From NCBI GenBank assembly GCA_963920525.1, contig OY986437.1, positions 34,859,563-34,923,562 of the forward strand: a DNA stretch of 64,000 nt, in the 5' to 3' direction. This stretch comes from Dichetophora obliterata. Its lineage: Eukaryota > Arthropoda > Insecta > Diptera > Sciomyzidae. The position numbers were made by a program, and so were the translations under genes. The notes beneath the pieces are model-generated. The model searched no databases. It had not been told where the DNA came from and saw only the letters and a list, made by a program, of their open reading frames with translations. Of the stretch, positions 31,684 to 42,303 are shown piece by piece; positions within the stretch are counted from its first letter, which is position 1, and each line of letters opens with the position of its first letter.

Positions 31684-33130
31684 AAAGGAAAATAATTGTG
31701 GTAATAGATAAGAAGAGTAAGAAAATAGCAAAACTAAAAGAGAAGTGAAAATTGAGAAAAAACTACTAAAGAAACATAGAAGTGAGTGACAGTGGAAAGA
31801 AAAATTAAAAGAAAGCTGAAAATATAAAAGAGTATAATTGAGAATTTAAAGAAAAATTGTGAAAGTTCAAGAGAAAGGAAAATAAGAAAAGAAAACTTTG
31901 GAATTGAAAAAATTTGTAGAAGAAAAGGGTAAAAGCAAGTGAACAACCAACCTTGAAGAAAAAAAAATATTAATGAAAAGATAGAAAATAGACGAAATAG
32001 GAAAACGTAAATAAGAAAGTAAAAAGAAAGAGTACACTAAAGGCAAAGAAATATTGAAAGATTTAAGAGGAGAATAAGAAAAATGAGAAAGTAAAAAAAA
32101 TAGAAACATAGTACATATAACGTGAATTCCATGAAAAAAGGAGCACTAAAAATTTAAAAGAAGTAAAAAAAACTACTGGGAAACCGGAGGCGAACCTTTA
32201 CAGGGTAACATGTCTGATTGTCTAAACCTGGCGAGGACAGCATATATCTTGTGAAATCACCCCAAGTCGACTCAAACCTCCACGTGGTGTTTCCTGGGCA
32301 ACGTCAAAACTGACAACCGTTAGTTTGGCGGCTAATCTGAGTGGCGGCAATCCTAGGCTTAAAATAGGTTCTGCGTCGGGTTTTAAACCCATCCGTAAGA
32401 ACCCACTTCAATAAAAACACAAAAGAATAGAAGAAAACTGATCCCAACTCTGATGACGACTACCGAAAACGAAAGAAAACTACTAGAAATTAGGAAATAC
32501 GAGAAATTAGAGAAAAATAAACTGGAAAAAAATAAGGAGTAAAAAGTGAAAGAAAAAAAGTAAAACCCGAAAAATTAAAAAGCAAAAGGCACTAAAGAAA
32601 AAATCGAATTAACCTCAGAAAGAAAATAAGAAAAGAAATCTATTGAAAATAATGTGAAAAGAAAACATTAAAATCGGAGAAAAAATAAAAAGCAAGTGAA
32701 AAACTAAAAAATAAGACAAATAAGGAAAATTCAAAAGGTGAGAAGAGAGTGTCAATAAACAGAAAAAATTTAAGAAAAAGAAAACGGAGAAATAAATAAA
32801 TACATTTTTAAAAGTGAGACAAAAAATAGAGAAAATCGAAGAAAAACTAGAAAAGTGTAAAATAAGAAAATAGAACTGAAAAAAATATTTTTAAAAAAGG
32901 TATAATTGAAAATTTAAGAATTTTCTAAACTGAGAAAACAAAGTGAAAATTAAAAAAATTAATACAGGTAAAAAGAAGAAAAAAATTATATGTATGAAAA
33001 AAAAATCTAAAATTAAAAAGAAAGTAAAGATACTCAAAAGAAAGAGAAAACAAAGAAAAAAGTAAAATAAATATACACAGAAAAAATTTTTTAAGTACAC
33101 AGAAAAAAAAACATCAACAATAACCAGCAA
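31684..33130 (+). repeat. 1.4-kb strand-asymmetric purine tract
   Basis: The plus strand is overwhelmingly A and G (words such as AAAGAGAAGTGAAAATTGAG and GAAAGAAAATAAGAAAAG). The only substantial break is a normal-composition island at about 32165-32460 (ACCGGAGGCGAACC ... AACCCATCCGTAAG). T- and C-rich minus-strand frames over the tract encode only F/L/S-rich low complexity and are not genes. Confidence 0.75.
32165..32460. other. Balanced-composition island within the purine tract
   Basis: GC content is close to half here, against far less on either side. The words CCACGTGGTGTTTCCTGGGC and GGCGGCTAATCTGAGTGGCG look like unique sequence. One plus-strand frame reads GNPRLKIGSASGFKPIRKNP without stops for about 70 codons. 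It could be an inserted fragment of a gene or retrotransposon; I do not recognise it. Confidence 0.3.
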
Positions 33131-34149
33131 TAAATAAATAAAAAAATATAACCACCATTAATAATCATCAACAACATCACCATCAACAACACTATCACTG
33201 ACAACAGCAAATTCCTCATCAATCATCACTACAGTACCAACAAACAACCTGCATCAACCACAACCACAATTTCAGCTTCTTTAGAGCCAGCAACAACATT
33301 ACCACTACTGTCACCTGTCGCAGACCCATCAGCCATAAAAGGTCCTCCCAGGTTTGAGTGTCACCTGGGCTGGGTAAGCGTTTCTGAAGAGAAAAAATCA
33401 TTTTTAATATGACATACAGAAAGTTATTGATATGTAACTGAATTTCTTTTCCGTATGTGATGGATTTATATCCGATTTAAAAGTAATTAAAGTTTTATAA
33501 GTCTAAGTTTAAATAGGTATCAATCGTTGTTATTGTTTACATTTGCTTTTCGTTCGATATCTGAAGGTTGCGATATCCTTCAGTGTTGAGTTAGGAATTA
33601 ATTTGAGTTAAGTTGTAAAAGCTTTGAAATTTTTTGTCAATGAACAATGGTTTTAGGAAGGGAATTTATATAAATTTAGGATTCTTTAAAAATTTGCTTA
33701 ACTTGAAAATACGTTTAAAAATTATCTTAAGTTTTGCCTTATTATTTCAGAAGCTAAATCATTTTTACAAGTCCTTTAAGAGTTTAACAAATAATTTTGG
33801 TCAATGCAGCGCTGAATATTATCAGAAAATCGCGCTACTGTCCACCACTGAAAATTATTTCATTTATATTTGATAATAAAAGCTATATGTCTGTATCTGA
33901 CAGTGTTTTCTAAACCTTCGTTAGACTTTATTTCAATTAAATTACTTATTATAATTTCCGAGACTGGTTAATAAACTCAAACATATACTAGAATTTCTAA
34001 AAACTACTTATAATATAATTTTCTATATAAGTCTTATATAGTAAATTCTCTTTATAAAAACTTATGTTATGTGATTATCATTTGCCTCAATATAAATTTG
34101 ACGATTATATCGGTTTTTTTGTTCATCCTCTTCCGTTGTTTTACTTTAG
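33131..34149. other. Gap with a CAACAA-rich open stretch
   Basis: From 33150 to 33373 the plus strand is CAACA/ATCA-rich, open in one frame and ends at a donor-like GG/GTAAGC, so it may belong with the decayed Q-rich region upstream. The rest is AT-rich, and a 79-codon frame at 33634-33873 has no recognisable content. Confidence 0.3.
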
Positions 34150-34925
34150 TTATACTTTAAATGTACACTACCTCAAATTAAAACTGAATCCAAAACAGAA
34201 CCAACTTAAAATAAAACCCAAATTATAATAATAATAATATAAAGTCAAACTAATACAAACTAAAACTAATACAAAAGAAACTTAATATAAACTAAAATTA
34301 AATTAATTCAAAAGTTATATACGCTAAAGCTAAAATAAATGCAAACCGATTTAAAAATAATATAAACTACAACTAGATCGATTTAAAACTAACTTACCCA
34401 AAATTTGAATTGATTTCGAACGAATTTGAACAAAATTTAAAATGGATTTAAACTAGAAATCAATCGATTTAAAACAGATTTAAACTAGAATTAAATCGAT
34501 TTGAATCTAATTTGGACAAAAATTAGATCAATTTTAAACGAATTTAAAACGAGTTGTAACCATTTAATTTGTAATCCATTTAAAACTAATTTAAACGAAA
34601 GCTAAAGTAAATTAAAACTAATTTCAACGAAAACTAAAGTAATAAAAGCTAATATAAATAAAAACTAACTTTAAGTAAAACGAATATAAAACGAAACTAA
34701 ATGGCCATAAAAACAATATAAAATCGAACTGAATTAATATCAAACGAATATATGCCAGCATTAAATTCAATTCAAACTCTTTAAAAAAAAAAACTAAATT
34801 TATTTAGAACTCATTTAAAGGAAAGCAAATCTAAATTAAAATTAATACGAAGTAAAACGTAATTCCATATGAATGGAAATAAAGCGATGATAAACTGAAA
34901 CAATATTTAATTAAATGAACCTACA
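34150..34925 (+). repeat. Degenerate AT minisatellite ([17 protein letters not shown] units)
   Basis: Words of the form (T)AAACTAAT, TTTAAACTAGAAATAA and GATTTAAAACTAA recur dozens of times with drifting spacing of about 15-25 bases. The pattern is a decayed tandem array. Almost no G occurs on the plus strand, so this region is also strand-asymmetric. Confidence 0.65.
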
Positions 34926-35984
34926 GTTAAGATAAGCTAAAAATACTATATAATTTATCCTAATACTATATTGAAAAATATGTTTTATCAAAATTTTGTT
35001 TTTCCGAATCTTTAAGCCCAGCTTGGTCCATGAACATCCTGGCAAACACGTGTGTAATATTTCAATATTTCAAATTGGTACGAATTCACGAATTGATAGT
35101 TTTTTAATTTCGCTTTACTTCGATATCGTTTCGTATTTCGATGTTTAAATTCCCTTTAGGTGCAAACAAAATGTATTAAAATAGTTTTAATAATTTAAGT
35201 AAGAATAAAATATTTTTCGTTAATTTCAAAACTGCAATAATAAATGTGTTTGCTTAAGCTTTGAGAAATATAAAACATGAGTCATTAATAGAGGAGGAAA
35301 GGAGGCGTGAACGAGTTAAGAGGGCGTAAGTATGAGTCATTGGGGTGACTTACCACTTAGAAAAGAGTCACCATGGCTGGTCTTTTGTGGCCTGAAGGGG
35401 AGGGTTAAGCCTTGGTCGATTCATCGACATTTAGCGATCGACCAGCGAGACGTTACAACAGAGCAACAGCATGCCATCTATTTTCGAGGATCATCCTTTT
35501 TTTAGCAGTGGGTGAATTCTTGTTATCCAGCCAATTTATCGGCGTTTGATCGACAATTTAAATAAAGTTTTTTCAGGGCTTTTCGGGATTTTTTTATCAT
35601 GCGGATTTCTTTCAAAACTGGTACGATTTTTTTTATTCTTGTGAAGTTTCCACCTTTCAGTTCGGGCTGGCAATAGCACCCTATCCGGCAAGCAATATGC
35701 CAGCGTACCAGTGCTGCCAGAGGGACGACAGGGGTGCAGGTCAAAGGCTACCGTGCCACATAACGCACGGTAAGTAAGGACATGTCAGCATACATCACAA
35801 TTAATTAAAAAATAATTTAATTTTTACAAATAAATGTAAATAAAATTAAATTAAAGAATGTATAAATTTCGAAGTCTATTATAATTAGACAACTACCTTA
35901 TTTGCAAATAAAAATATTAGATATAGCAAATTTTCCCATATAAACGATGGCTAAAAATTTTAATTGCAATTAACTAAGGGCCAG
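34926..35984. other. Gap with a balanced-composition segment
   Basis: From 35340 to 35780 composition becomes balanced (GGTCTTTTGTGGCCTGAAGGG; GTGCTGCCAGAGGGACGACA), with a 73-codon minus-strand frame and a plus-strand reading GKQYASVPVLPEGRQGCRSK. It may be a transposon or gene fragment, but I recognise no domain. The flanks are AT-rich. Confidence 0.3.
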
Positions 35985-36530
35985 TTTTTCAGTGCTGGTT
36001 TAAACTTTGTTTAACTTGAGATAAGTTAATCGTAGATTAAAATTGATCTGAGCTTAACTAAGCAATCAGTTTTTCAGTGCTGGTTTAATAACATGCAGAT
36101 TAGGTATAAATAATATGGCAACACTTGCAAACGTCAAATAGTTACTGAGAATTTCTAACAGCTGACAATGAAATTTGTCATAAAATATGAAGCAAAATAG
36201 AAAAAAGCTTAAATAAGAAAAAGTATTTTTTATGAAAAATGAGCGTACAAAATAATAAAAGAAGTTATACGGATAGAACCAGCAGTGAAGAAAAAACAAG
36301 GCCTGGAAGGAGATCAAAAAATATTTAATTCGCAGTTTGGTTCATCGTTCATATCTCATATCAATCATATGTCAAACAGAAAGTTAACTAGAGCTTAACT
36401 CACCAACATTGGTAGTTTAAACTTCGATTAAAGTTCACTGAAAACTATATTAATGGTTTAAACTTAGTTTAAACTTCAAACAGAGTTAAACTAGCACTTT
36501 AACTCAACAAAAACAAGTTGAGATTAACCC
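35985..36530. mobile_element. TIR element with TTTTTCAGTGCTGGTTTA ends
   Basis: CAGTTTTTCAGTGCTGGTTT occurs twice at the left (about 35992 and 36068), and a degenerate inverse (AAACTAGCACTTTAACTC) occurs at the right near 36490. Inner words GTTTAACTTGAGATAAG and CTTCAAACAGAGTTAAAC are also inverted. This suggests a worn MITE with a duplicated left end. Confidence 0.5.
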
Positions 36531-36930
36531 GGCGTCTCCACAGGCAATAGTTTATATCTTGATACTTATGTCAGACGACATATTGTCAATGGAGACCGCT
36601 CCAGTATAAATTTTTATTGCCGCTGACGAGTATAAGCCTGGACTAATTGCAATATAAGTAAAGATGTTGCCACTTTTTCAAAAATGATTGCAAAAAGCAT
36701 ATGTTTTTATACTAGTGCTACCATGCAGTTGTATGGTTTTAATCAGGCAATACTAAAAAGTAAAATTTTTTCTGAAAAAAACTGCCGTATAAAACATGAG
36801 TTCATTATTTGCAATTTATTTTTATTTACAAATAGCTGACGTATAAACGACGTCTGACGTCCATCATCATCAACAAAATAATGTCGGCTCTAAATTAAGT
36901 ATAACCATTTTTGACAGTTTTTCAATATAA
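36531..36930. other. Gap, probable transposon remnant
   Basis: The words GGCGTCTCCACAGGCAATA and GTCAATGGAGACCGC face each other imperfectly, and ACGACGTCTGACGTC lies to the right. I could not define an element. No gene is visible. Confidence 0.3.
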
Positions 36931-37340
36931 TTGGGCAATTCATAGTTCATGCTAATTAAGGTTTAATGTGCTAATTCTGAAATGTGCTATTTTGCCTGTT
37001 AATTTTTTGTTTTTGTTTTACATGTAAACACAAGTTTAACTGGTGTGTTAAATGTTGCCACTTTTGTAGAGTTTTAACATGTTTTTCGTGAACAGCTGTT
37101 TTGAACGAATCAAAAAGAATTGGCTGGTAAGTAATTTTGATAGAGTTTTCAATAAAACTGAATATTGAATTGAACCTTTTGTTTCTCCCCCATGATCAAT
37201 CAATCAAGCTTCATTTAAATCAGCTGTTTTAAAACTATAAATTAATACTTTCCCCTTAAGTTGTGCTCACAGTTGTCCTCACATTAGTACATTAAAATGT
37301 CAGTTTATTAACACGTTACAATGAACTGTGAATTGCCCAA
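36931..37340. mobile_element. 410-bp MITE with TTGGGCAATTCA ends
   Basis: TTGGGCAATTCATAGTTCAT at the left matches the inverse of ATGAACTGTGAATTGCCCAA at the right, giving 20-bp TIRs with one mismatch. TTTAATGTGCTAAT and ATTAGTACATTAAA extend the symmetry. The interior is non-coding. Confidence 0.8.
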
Positions 37341-37848
37341 AAATGTTGTCAAATAGTTTGCAAAACAAAAAATAAAAACAAAATTAAAACCAGCTCGATT
37401 TCTGGCTCTATTTGTGATCATAAAATGCTGTCAAGTCTCAAGCATTTTTTATCAACACTATTTAATTTAAAAAATAACTATTCATTTTCGTATTTTGACG
37501 TTTCATCGCTCAATGGGCGTTTTGGTTTAAGACAAAATAATCAAAATGGAGCTAGTTGAAACAAAAAGTGTGTTAAATTAAATTAATAACAATTAAAATT
37601 ATAGAAATCATTAAAATTAGTTCGTGTTTAGAAAAACTTTTGTTAGTTTTGTCAAAAAGGCTACAATTTGCTGTTTTCTTTTGTTATATTTCTTCAAACA
37701 GCTGTTTCAAGACAAATTGTGCCAAATTGTTATAAAGCTGAACTAAAGTTGTTCCACTGAGATTTGATCTGATCTAGTTCCACGGAAATGCAGCTATTGT
37801 AGTCACTCTTTAATTTTAATTCGTTAATTTTTTTCTTTTTTATTAGTA

Positions 37849-38522
37849 CACTCTAAAAAATACTGTAGTAAAATTTACTACACAATGTGTATTTACTTCA
37901 TATATTTGTAGTTTTATTTATCTTTAAATACACACACCCAAAAAAATCCTGTAGTAAAAACAAATAAAAATGTATTTAAAACAAATGTAAATTAGTAACT
38001 CACCGTCCAAATAAAAATGTCATTATTTTTACTAATTTCAATTATTTACTTTTACTACATATTTTTTTAACTACAGAAAATAAACACATTCACATTAAAA
38101 TTAAATGTTTTTTCATTTATTAATATAAAAAACTACAAAATATTTTCTGCCACAGTACAAAGATTGCTTTTATTATAAAAAAAATCAAAGTATTTTTGTG
38201 TTAAAAAAATACATTTTAAGAAGTATACTTACCACAGTTCTTCATCACGAACTTTTTATAATTATTTTAGTTAAAATAAATACAATTACTATCAAATACA
38301 TATTATGCAGTTTATGATAATGTAGATATTCTTTATTTAAATAAATGTATGTAAACAACTACTTACTACATGCAACTACTTCGTGTAGTATTAATTATTT
38401 AAATGTAAATTCAGTAAAAATATATTGAATAACTGCATATGTATTTAAAAATAAATAAAAATACATATATATGAAGTAAATACACATTAAGTAGTAAATT
38501 TTACTACAGTATTTTTTGAGTG
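37849..38522. mobile_element. TIR element with CACTCTAAAAAATACTGTAG ends, 674 bp
   Basis: The left 55 bases (CACTCTAAAAAATACTGTAG, then TTTACTACACAATGTGTATT) are inverted at the right end. The second terminus at 37934 (CACCCAAAAAAATCCTGTAG) belongs to a sister family whose partner is at 41087, so two related elements overlap or recombined here. Confidence 0.65.
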
Positions 38523-38689
38523 CATAAAGTTATTCAATATATTTTTACTGAATTTGCATTTTAATCTTATATATTAATAGGCCAACATCAAATGTTATCG
38601 TACACTTTTTCGATATTAATTTTAGAATAAACTTATATAATTCGAAAGATACTGCGCCCTTTATGTGAAGAATCATTTTAGATTTTAAA

Positions 38690-40130
38690 TTTATGACCTC
38701 TGATCCGAAGTATTAACGTTGAAAATTTGTAATATTTTTAGTAAGGAATCTCATGTCAAGAAAGAGGTAAAATGGTGAATGAGGTATCAAATGAAAGATC
38801 TGGCTGCACAGTATGATTACATTTTAGATTGATGACCTCCGACCTGAAATATGAGCGTAAAAAGAGCATTTATTAAATAAAAGTTAAACTTTAACAGTTG
38901 GAAAAATATAATGTAAGAGGGAATTTTAGACATTGATAAGGTGGTGTGCAAAAAATACTTTCGACATTTTTCGCCATCTCTTACGGATACCCTGCAATAA
39001 GCATTTTTTATACTACAAGAGTGAATATAAATTGTGATGCTGACATTTCTTACAAATAGTAAAGTCTGCAAAATTTTCGTTATTTTGACACAGAAATTAT
39101 AGCGATATCTCGAAAACTATAGATGTTCTCAGTACAACGTATTTTTTAATAAAAAGTCGTTGGTTGAGGAATATAACGGTATACGAAAGCTTTCTTAGTA
39201 ATATTTTCCACGGATAATATGTTAAAAAAAGTTCCCTTAAAATGACATTAAAATTATTTAGATATCTCGAAAAATTTATATCTTCTCAGTACAACGTATT
39301 TCCTTGAAGCAAGGCCATCGCCTCAGAATGAGAAAAAAACTATTGAAATTTAAAGTTTTGACTTTGCAAGCAAATATCTCAGCCATTTTTTAATCGATTT
39401 TCAACAAATTTTCTTTGCCTGAAAGATCAATTAAATGAATTTGGAGAAATAAGAAAAGATTAACCGTTATCCTATCAATGCAATATTTTCCTCCTCTGAC
39501 TCGAAATATTAACATTGAAATTTTATATAAATTTTAGTTAGCAATCTCAGGGCTAGGAAAAAGTATAGTAGTGAATGAGGTATCATATGAAAGGTCTGGC
39601 TGCACAGTATGATTGCCTTTTTGATTGGTGAACTTCGACCTGAAATATGAGAGTTAAAAGAGCATTTATTTATAAAAGCTAAACTGTAAGAGATGGAGAA
39701 ACATTATGTCAGATTGAATTTTAGACATTGATAATATGTGCAGCCAGTACTGGAGACATTTTTCGCCATCTCTTACGGATACCCTACAATAAGCATTTTT
39801 TATGTAGCATTTGTGAATATATATTGTGATGGTCAAATTTCTTACAAATAGTAAATTCTGAAAAATTCCCTTTATTTTGACATCAAGATTATGAAAATAT
39901 TTCTAAAACTATAGCTTTTCTCAGTACAATGTATTTTTGTATGAAAAGCCATAGTTGAGTGTACGAAAGTTTTTTTGGGTAATGTTTTTACAGATAATAT
40001 TTTTTTTTAAATTTCGACTATTTTCATACCAAAATTATTGTGATAATCTTAAACTTAAAACTTTTTAGTACAACATATTTTCCTAAAGCAAGGTCATCGC
40101 CTCAGAATGAGAAAATAACGATTGCAATTT
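38690..40130 (+). repeat. Two-unit tandem duplication, period about 790 bp
   Basis: GAATGAGGTATCAAATGAAA with GGCTGCACAGTATGATT at 38780-38820 recurs at about 39577-39617. TGACCTCCGACCTGAAATATGAG recurs as TGAACTTCGACCTGAAATATGAG, and AAGCAAGGCCATCGCCTCAG at about 39308 recurs as AAGCAAGGTCATCGCCTCAG at about 40088. The copies are diverged but collinear. The repeated unit is non-coding. Confidence 0.75.
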
Positions 40131-40261
40131 CAGGAAGCTGGTCGAATTTCGGCCACAGGCGATACTAGTAATTAATACTACACGAAGTAGTTGCATGTAG
40201 TAAGTAGTTGTTTGCATACATTTATTTAAATAAAGAATATTTACATTAAAATAAACTCCAT

Positions 40262-40536
40262 AATATGTATTTGATCCACTATTTGACGATGTTATGGGTG
40301 TTTTTTCTCTACTAACTGAGACAATTGCCGAAGCTCAGGAATTACTACAAGTGCGCCCTGTCGTCTACCGCAAACAGCAGGAGATCTTTGATCGTGTACT
40401 CAAACGCGTTGCACATTTGATTTATCAGCTTATAGGCACAGCGCGAACGCACGAACTGAAAAAGTTAGTCTTTCGAGCAGTGCTTGATTTAGTGCATGCA
40501 AATATACGTTGTAGCATTTGTGTGTCTCACGTTTGA
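40262..40536 (+). pseudogene. Gene fragment carried inside the foldback element
   Basis: This 275-bp stretch has coding-like composition in an otherwise AT-rich element. One frame is open and reads ETIAEAQELLQVRPVVYRKQ, QEIFDRVLKRVAHLIYQLIG and TARTHELKKLVFRAVLDLVH, ending at a TGA at 40536. The sequence predicts amphipathic helices. I do not recognise the parent gene. It has no start context or splice sites of its own, and its edges abut the inverted inner repeats, so a captured exon fragment is more likely than a gene. Confidence 0.45.
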
Positions 40537-41141
40537 ATGTTATCAAGAGTGGCTATTTTGGCGATGATAATAATTTAAAGTTTGGCGTTTTATTGATTTA
40601 TTTATTTTAAGTGTCTAATTACCATATGTTTATTGTGTTCATATGTTCATTATAAAAATAAAAATAGAAAAATGGAAGAACAACTATGTTTCATTAAAGT
40701 TTACAGGATTTATTTTTTGCTGTACATATAGTAAAAATTACTATATGTAGTAAAAATTTCTACATGTGTAGTAAAAATAAGTTTAAATTACTGCATAAAA
40801 AAATTTCATATTCAGCATTTTGATTAAATACATGTGTAGTAAAATTTACTACAGTGTTAGAAAAACTGTGGCAGAAAACGTTTAAAGCAGTTTTTTTTCA
40901 TTAATAAATGAAAAATATTCAATTTTAATGTAAACGTATTTATTTTCTGTAGTTAAAAAATATGTAGTAAAAGTAAATAATTGAAATTAGTAGAATTAAT
41001 TGCATTTTTATTTGGACGATGAGCTACTAACTTACATTTTTTTAAATACATTTTTATTTATTTTTACTACAGTATTTTTTGGGTGTAGTCCATTATAATA
41101 ATTACAAAATTATTGCAAATAGATTATGAGTTAGTATAACA

Positions 41142-41355
41142 CATGGTGGAACTAGTGAAGGTATATGTATTTCAGACTGCTCTCTTTTTGTCATAGCCAG
41201 AATTGTCAAACTCAAGCTTTGTATTCTTGCCTATTTTTGCTTTCTTATCGCATATGCTGTCGTATGAGCTGTCAACTTTGTTTTGACAGTTCCGGCAGTC
41301 TGTCTCTCCGAAATGCTTCTCTAATGCTTCTCTAACCTTCTCTAATTCTACTATG
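41142..41355. mobile_element. 214-bp hAT-type MITE in the pen-2 promoter
   Basis: The ends CATGGTGGAACTAGTGAAGG and (inverted) CCTTCTCTAATTCTACTATG form TIRs of about 20 bp, and the 8-bp GTATAACA is duplicated exactly on both sides (41134-41141 and 41356-41363). An 8-bp duplication is characteristic of the hAT superfamily. Related copies lie at 45632-46175 and 58973-60414. It ends 182 bases upstream of the pen-2 start codon. Confidence 0.9.
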
Positions 41356-41537
41356 GTATAACATATGTACATTATTGCTGGTGGAGACCGGCTGTAATAA
41401 TGAAAGTATGTGAGCTGAACACAGGCAGACACAAAAGCACAATCCGACAATTTGCTCAGCTGTTTACTATTTTAAGATGTATTAAAAAAATAAGCAATTA
41501 CACTCCTGAAAGTAGTACTATAAAAATATTTAATAAA

Positions 41538-41962
41538 ATGGATATATCCAAAGCCACTAATGAAAGAAAGCTTCAATTGTGTCAAACTTATTTTCGCGGT
41601 AAGTTTGCTTTAATTGACCGCTTGCATATAATCAATGAATATATCTGTAGCTGGTTTTGCACTGCTGCCGTTTTTGTGGGCCATTAATGTCTGTTGGTTC
41701 TTCGCAGAAGCCTTTCGTAATCCGCCGTATGCGGAACAACAGCAAATTAAGAAATGTAAGTTCTAATACAAAGCCTTGGAACTAATGTGCACACATGTTT
41801 TTCTAAATTTATTCATTTTAAGATGTGATCTACTCCTTATTTGGGACGTGTATCTGGCTGGTGGGTCTAGGTACATGGATATTTATCTTCCAAACAAGAC
41901 GCGCTGAATGGGGAGCCACTGCAGATTACATGAGTTTTATTATACCGCTTGGGAAAGCCTAA
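41538..41962 (+). CDS. pen-2: Presenilin enhancer 2, gamma-secretase subunit
   Basis: Pen-2 is the smallest of the four gamma-secretase subunits. It drives presenilin endoproteolysis in the membrane complex that cleaves Notch and other type I proteins. Coding exons are 41538-41598, 41651-41755 and 41823-41962, joined by GT-AG introns of 52 and 67 bp with consistent phases. The product is 101 residues, the usual length. It starts [15 protein letters not shown], continues with the hydrophobic [18 protein letters not shown], then [25 protein letters not shown], and the conserved C-terminal [10 protein letters not shown] needed for complex assembly and stability. An unspliced reading runs through the first intron for 28 codons and is misleading. 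The gene is tail to tail with the TMEM177 homologue. A hAT MITE lies 182 bases upstream. ATTAAA at 42057-42062 is a possible poly(A) signal. Confidence 0.96.
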
Positions 41963-42303
41963 TAGTATCCAATTCCGCTTGTTAAGTATATATGAACATG
42001 ATGTAATTCACATAACGCCATGGAATTAGTTTATAAGTAATTTTAGTATGTATGTTATTAAATATGCATTGCAATTATATACATATTTAAGATCTATTGA
42101 AATTTTATGAAGTTATGTGACTCATGGATTCTGAAAAGTAAAAACCTTTTCTCATTTTAATATTTTATTAAAACAAATTTGCATCGTTTGAATATTTTTT
42201 TTTTTCAATGCATTCATTCCAAATACAATTTGTATGCTTTTTTATAAAATTGACATTAAACTCAATTCAGAACACGTTTTTTCTTCAACTTAGTATCGAT
42301 ATC
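41963..42303. other. Convergent 3' UTR space between pen-2 and the TMEM177 homologue
   Basis: Only 341 bases separate the two stop codons. The region is AT-rich and must hold both 3' UTRs and poly(A) sites. Confidence 0.6.

Larger units (their letters stand above)
37934..41087. mobile_element. 3.15-kb foldback element with about 225-bp inverted arms
   Basis: The left arm 37934-38160 and the right arm 40860-41087 are reverse complements at roughly nine positions in ten. Shared words include AATAAAAATGTATTTAAA, CGTCCAAATAAAAATG and TTTCAATTATTTACTTTTAC. A second inverted pair lies further in (38280-38400 and 40170-40290, with CAACTACTT(A/C)... and CATGTAGTAAGTAGTTG). Between them are a two-unit tandem duplication and a gene-like fragment. 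The right end is 450 bases from the start of pen-2. Confidence 0.65.

Noticed and set aside
31734..33130. Minus-strand frames of 70-80 codons rich in Phe, Leu and Ser resembling membrane proteins
   Set aside because: They arise from the complement of the polypurine tract; composition alone explains them.
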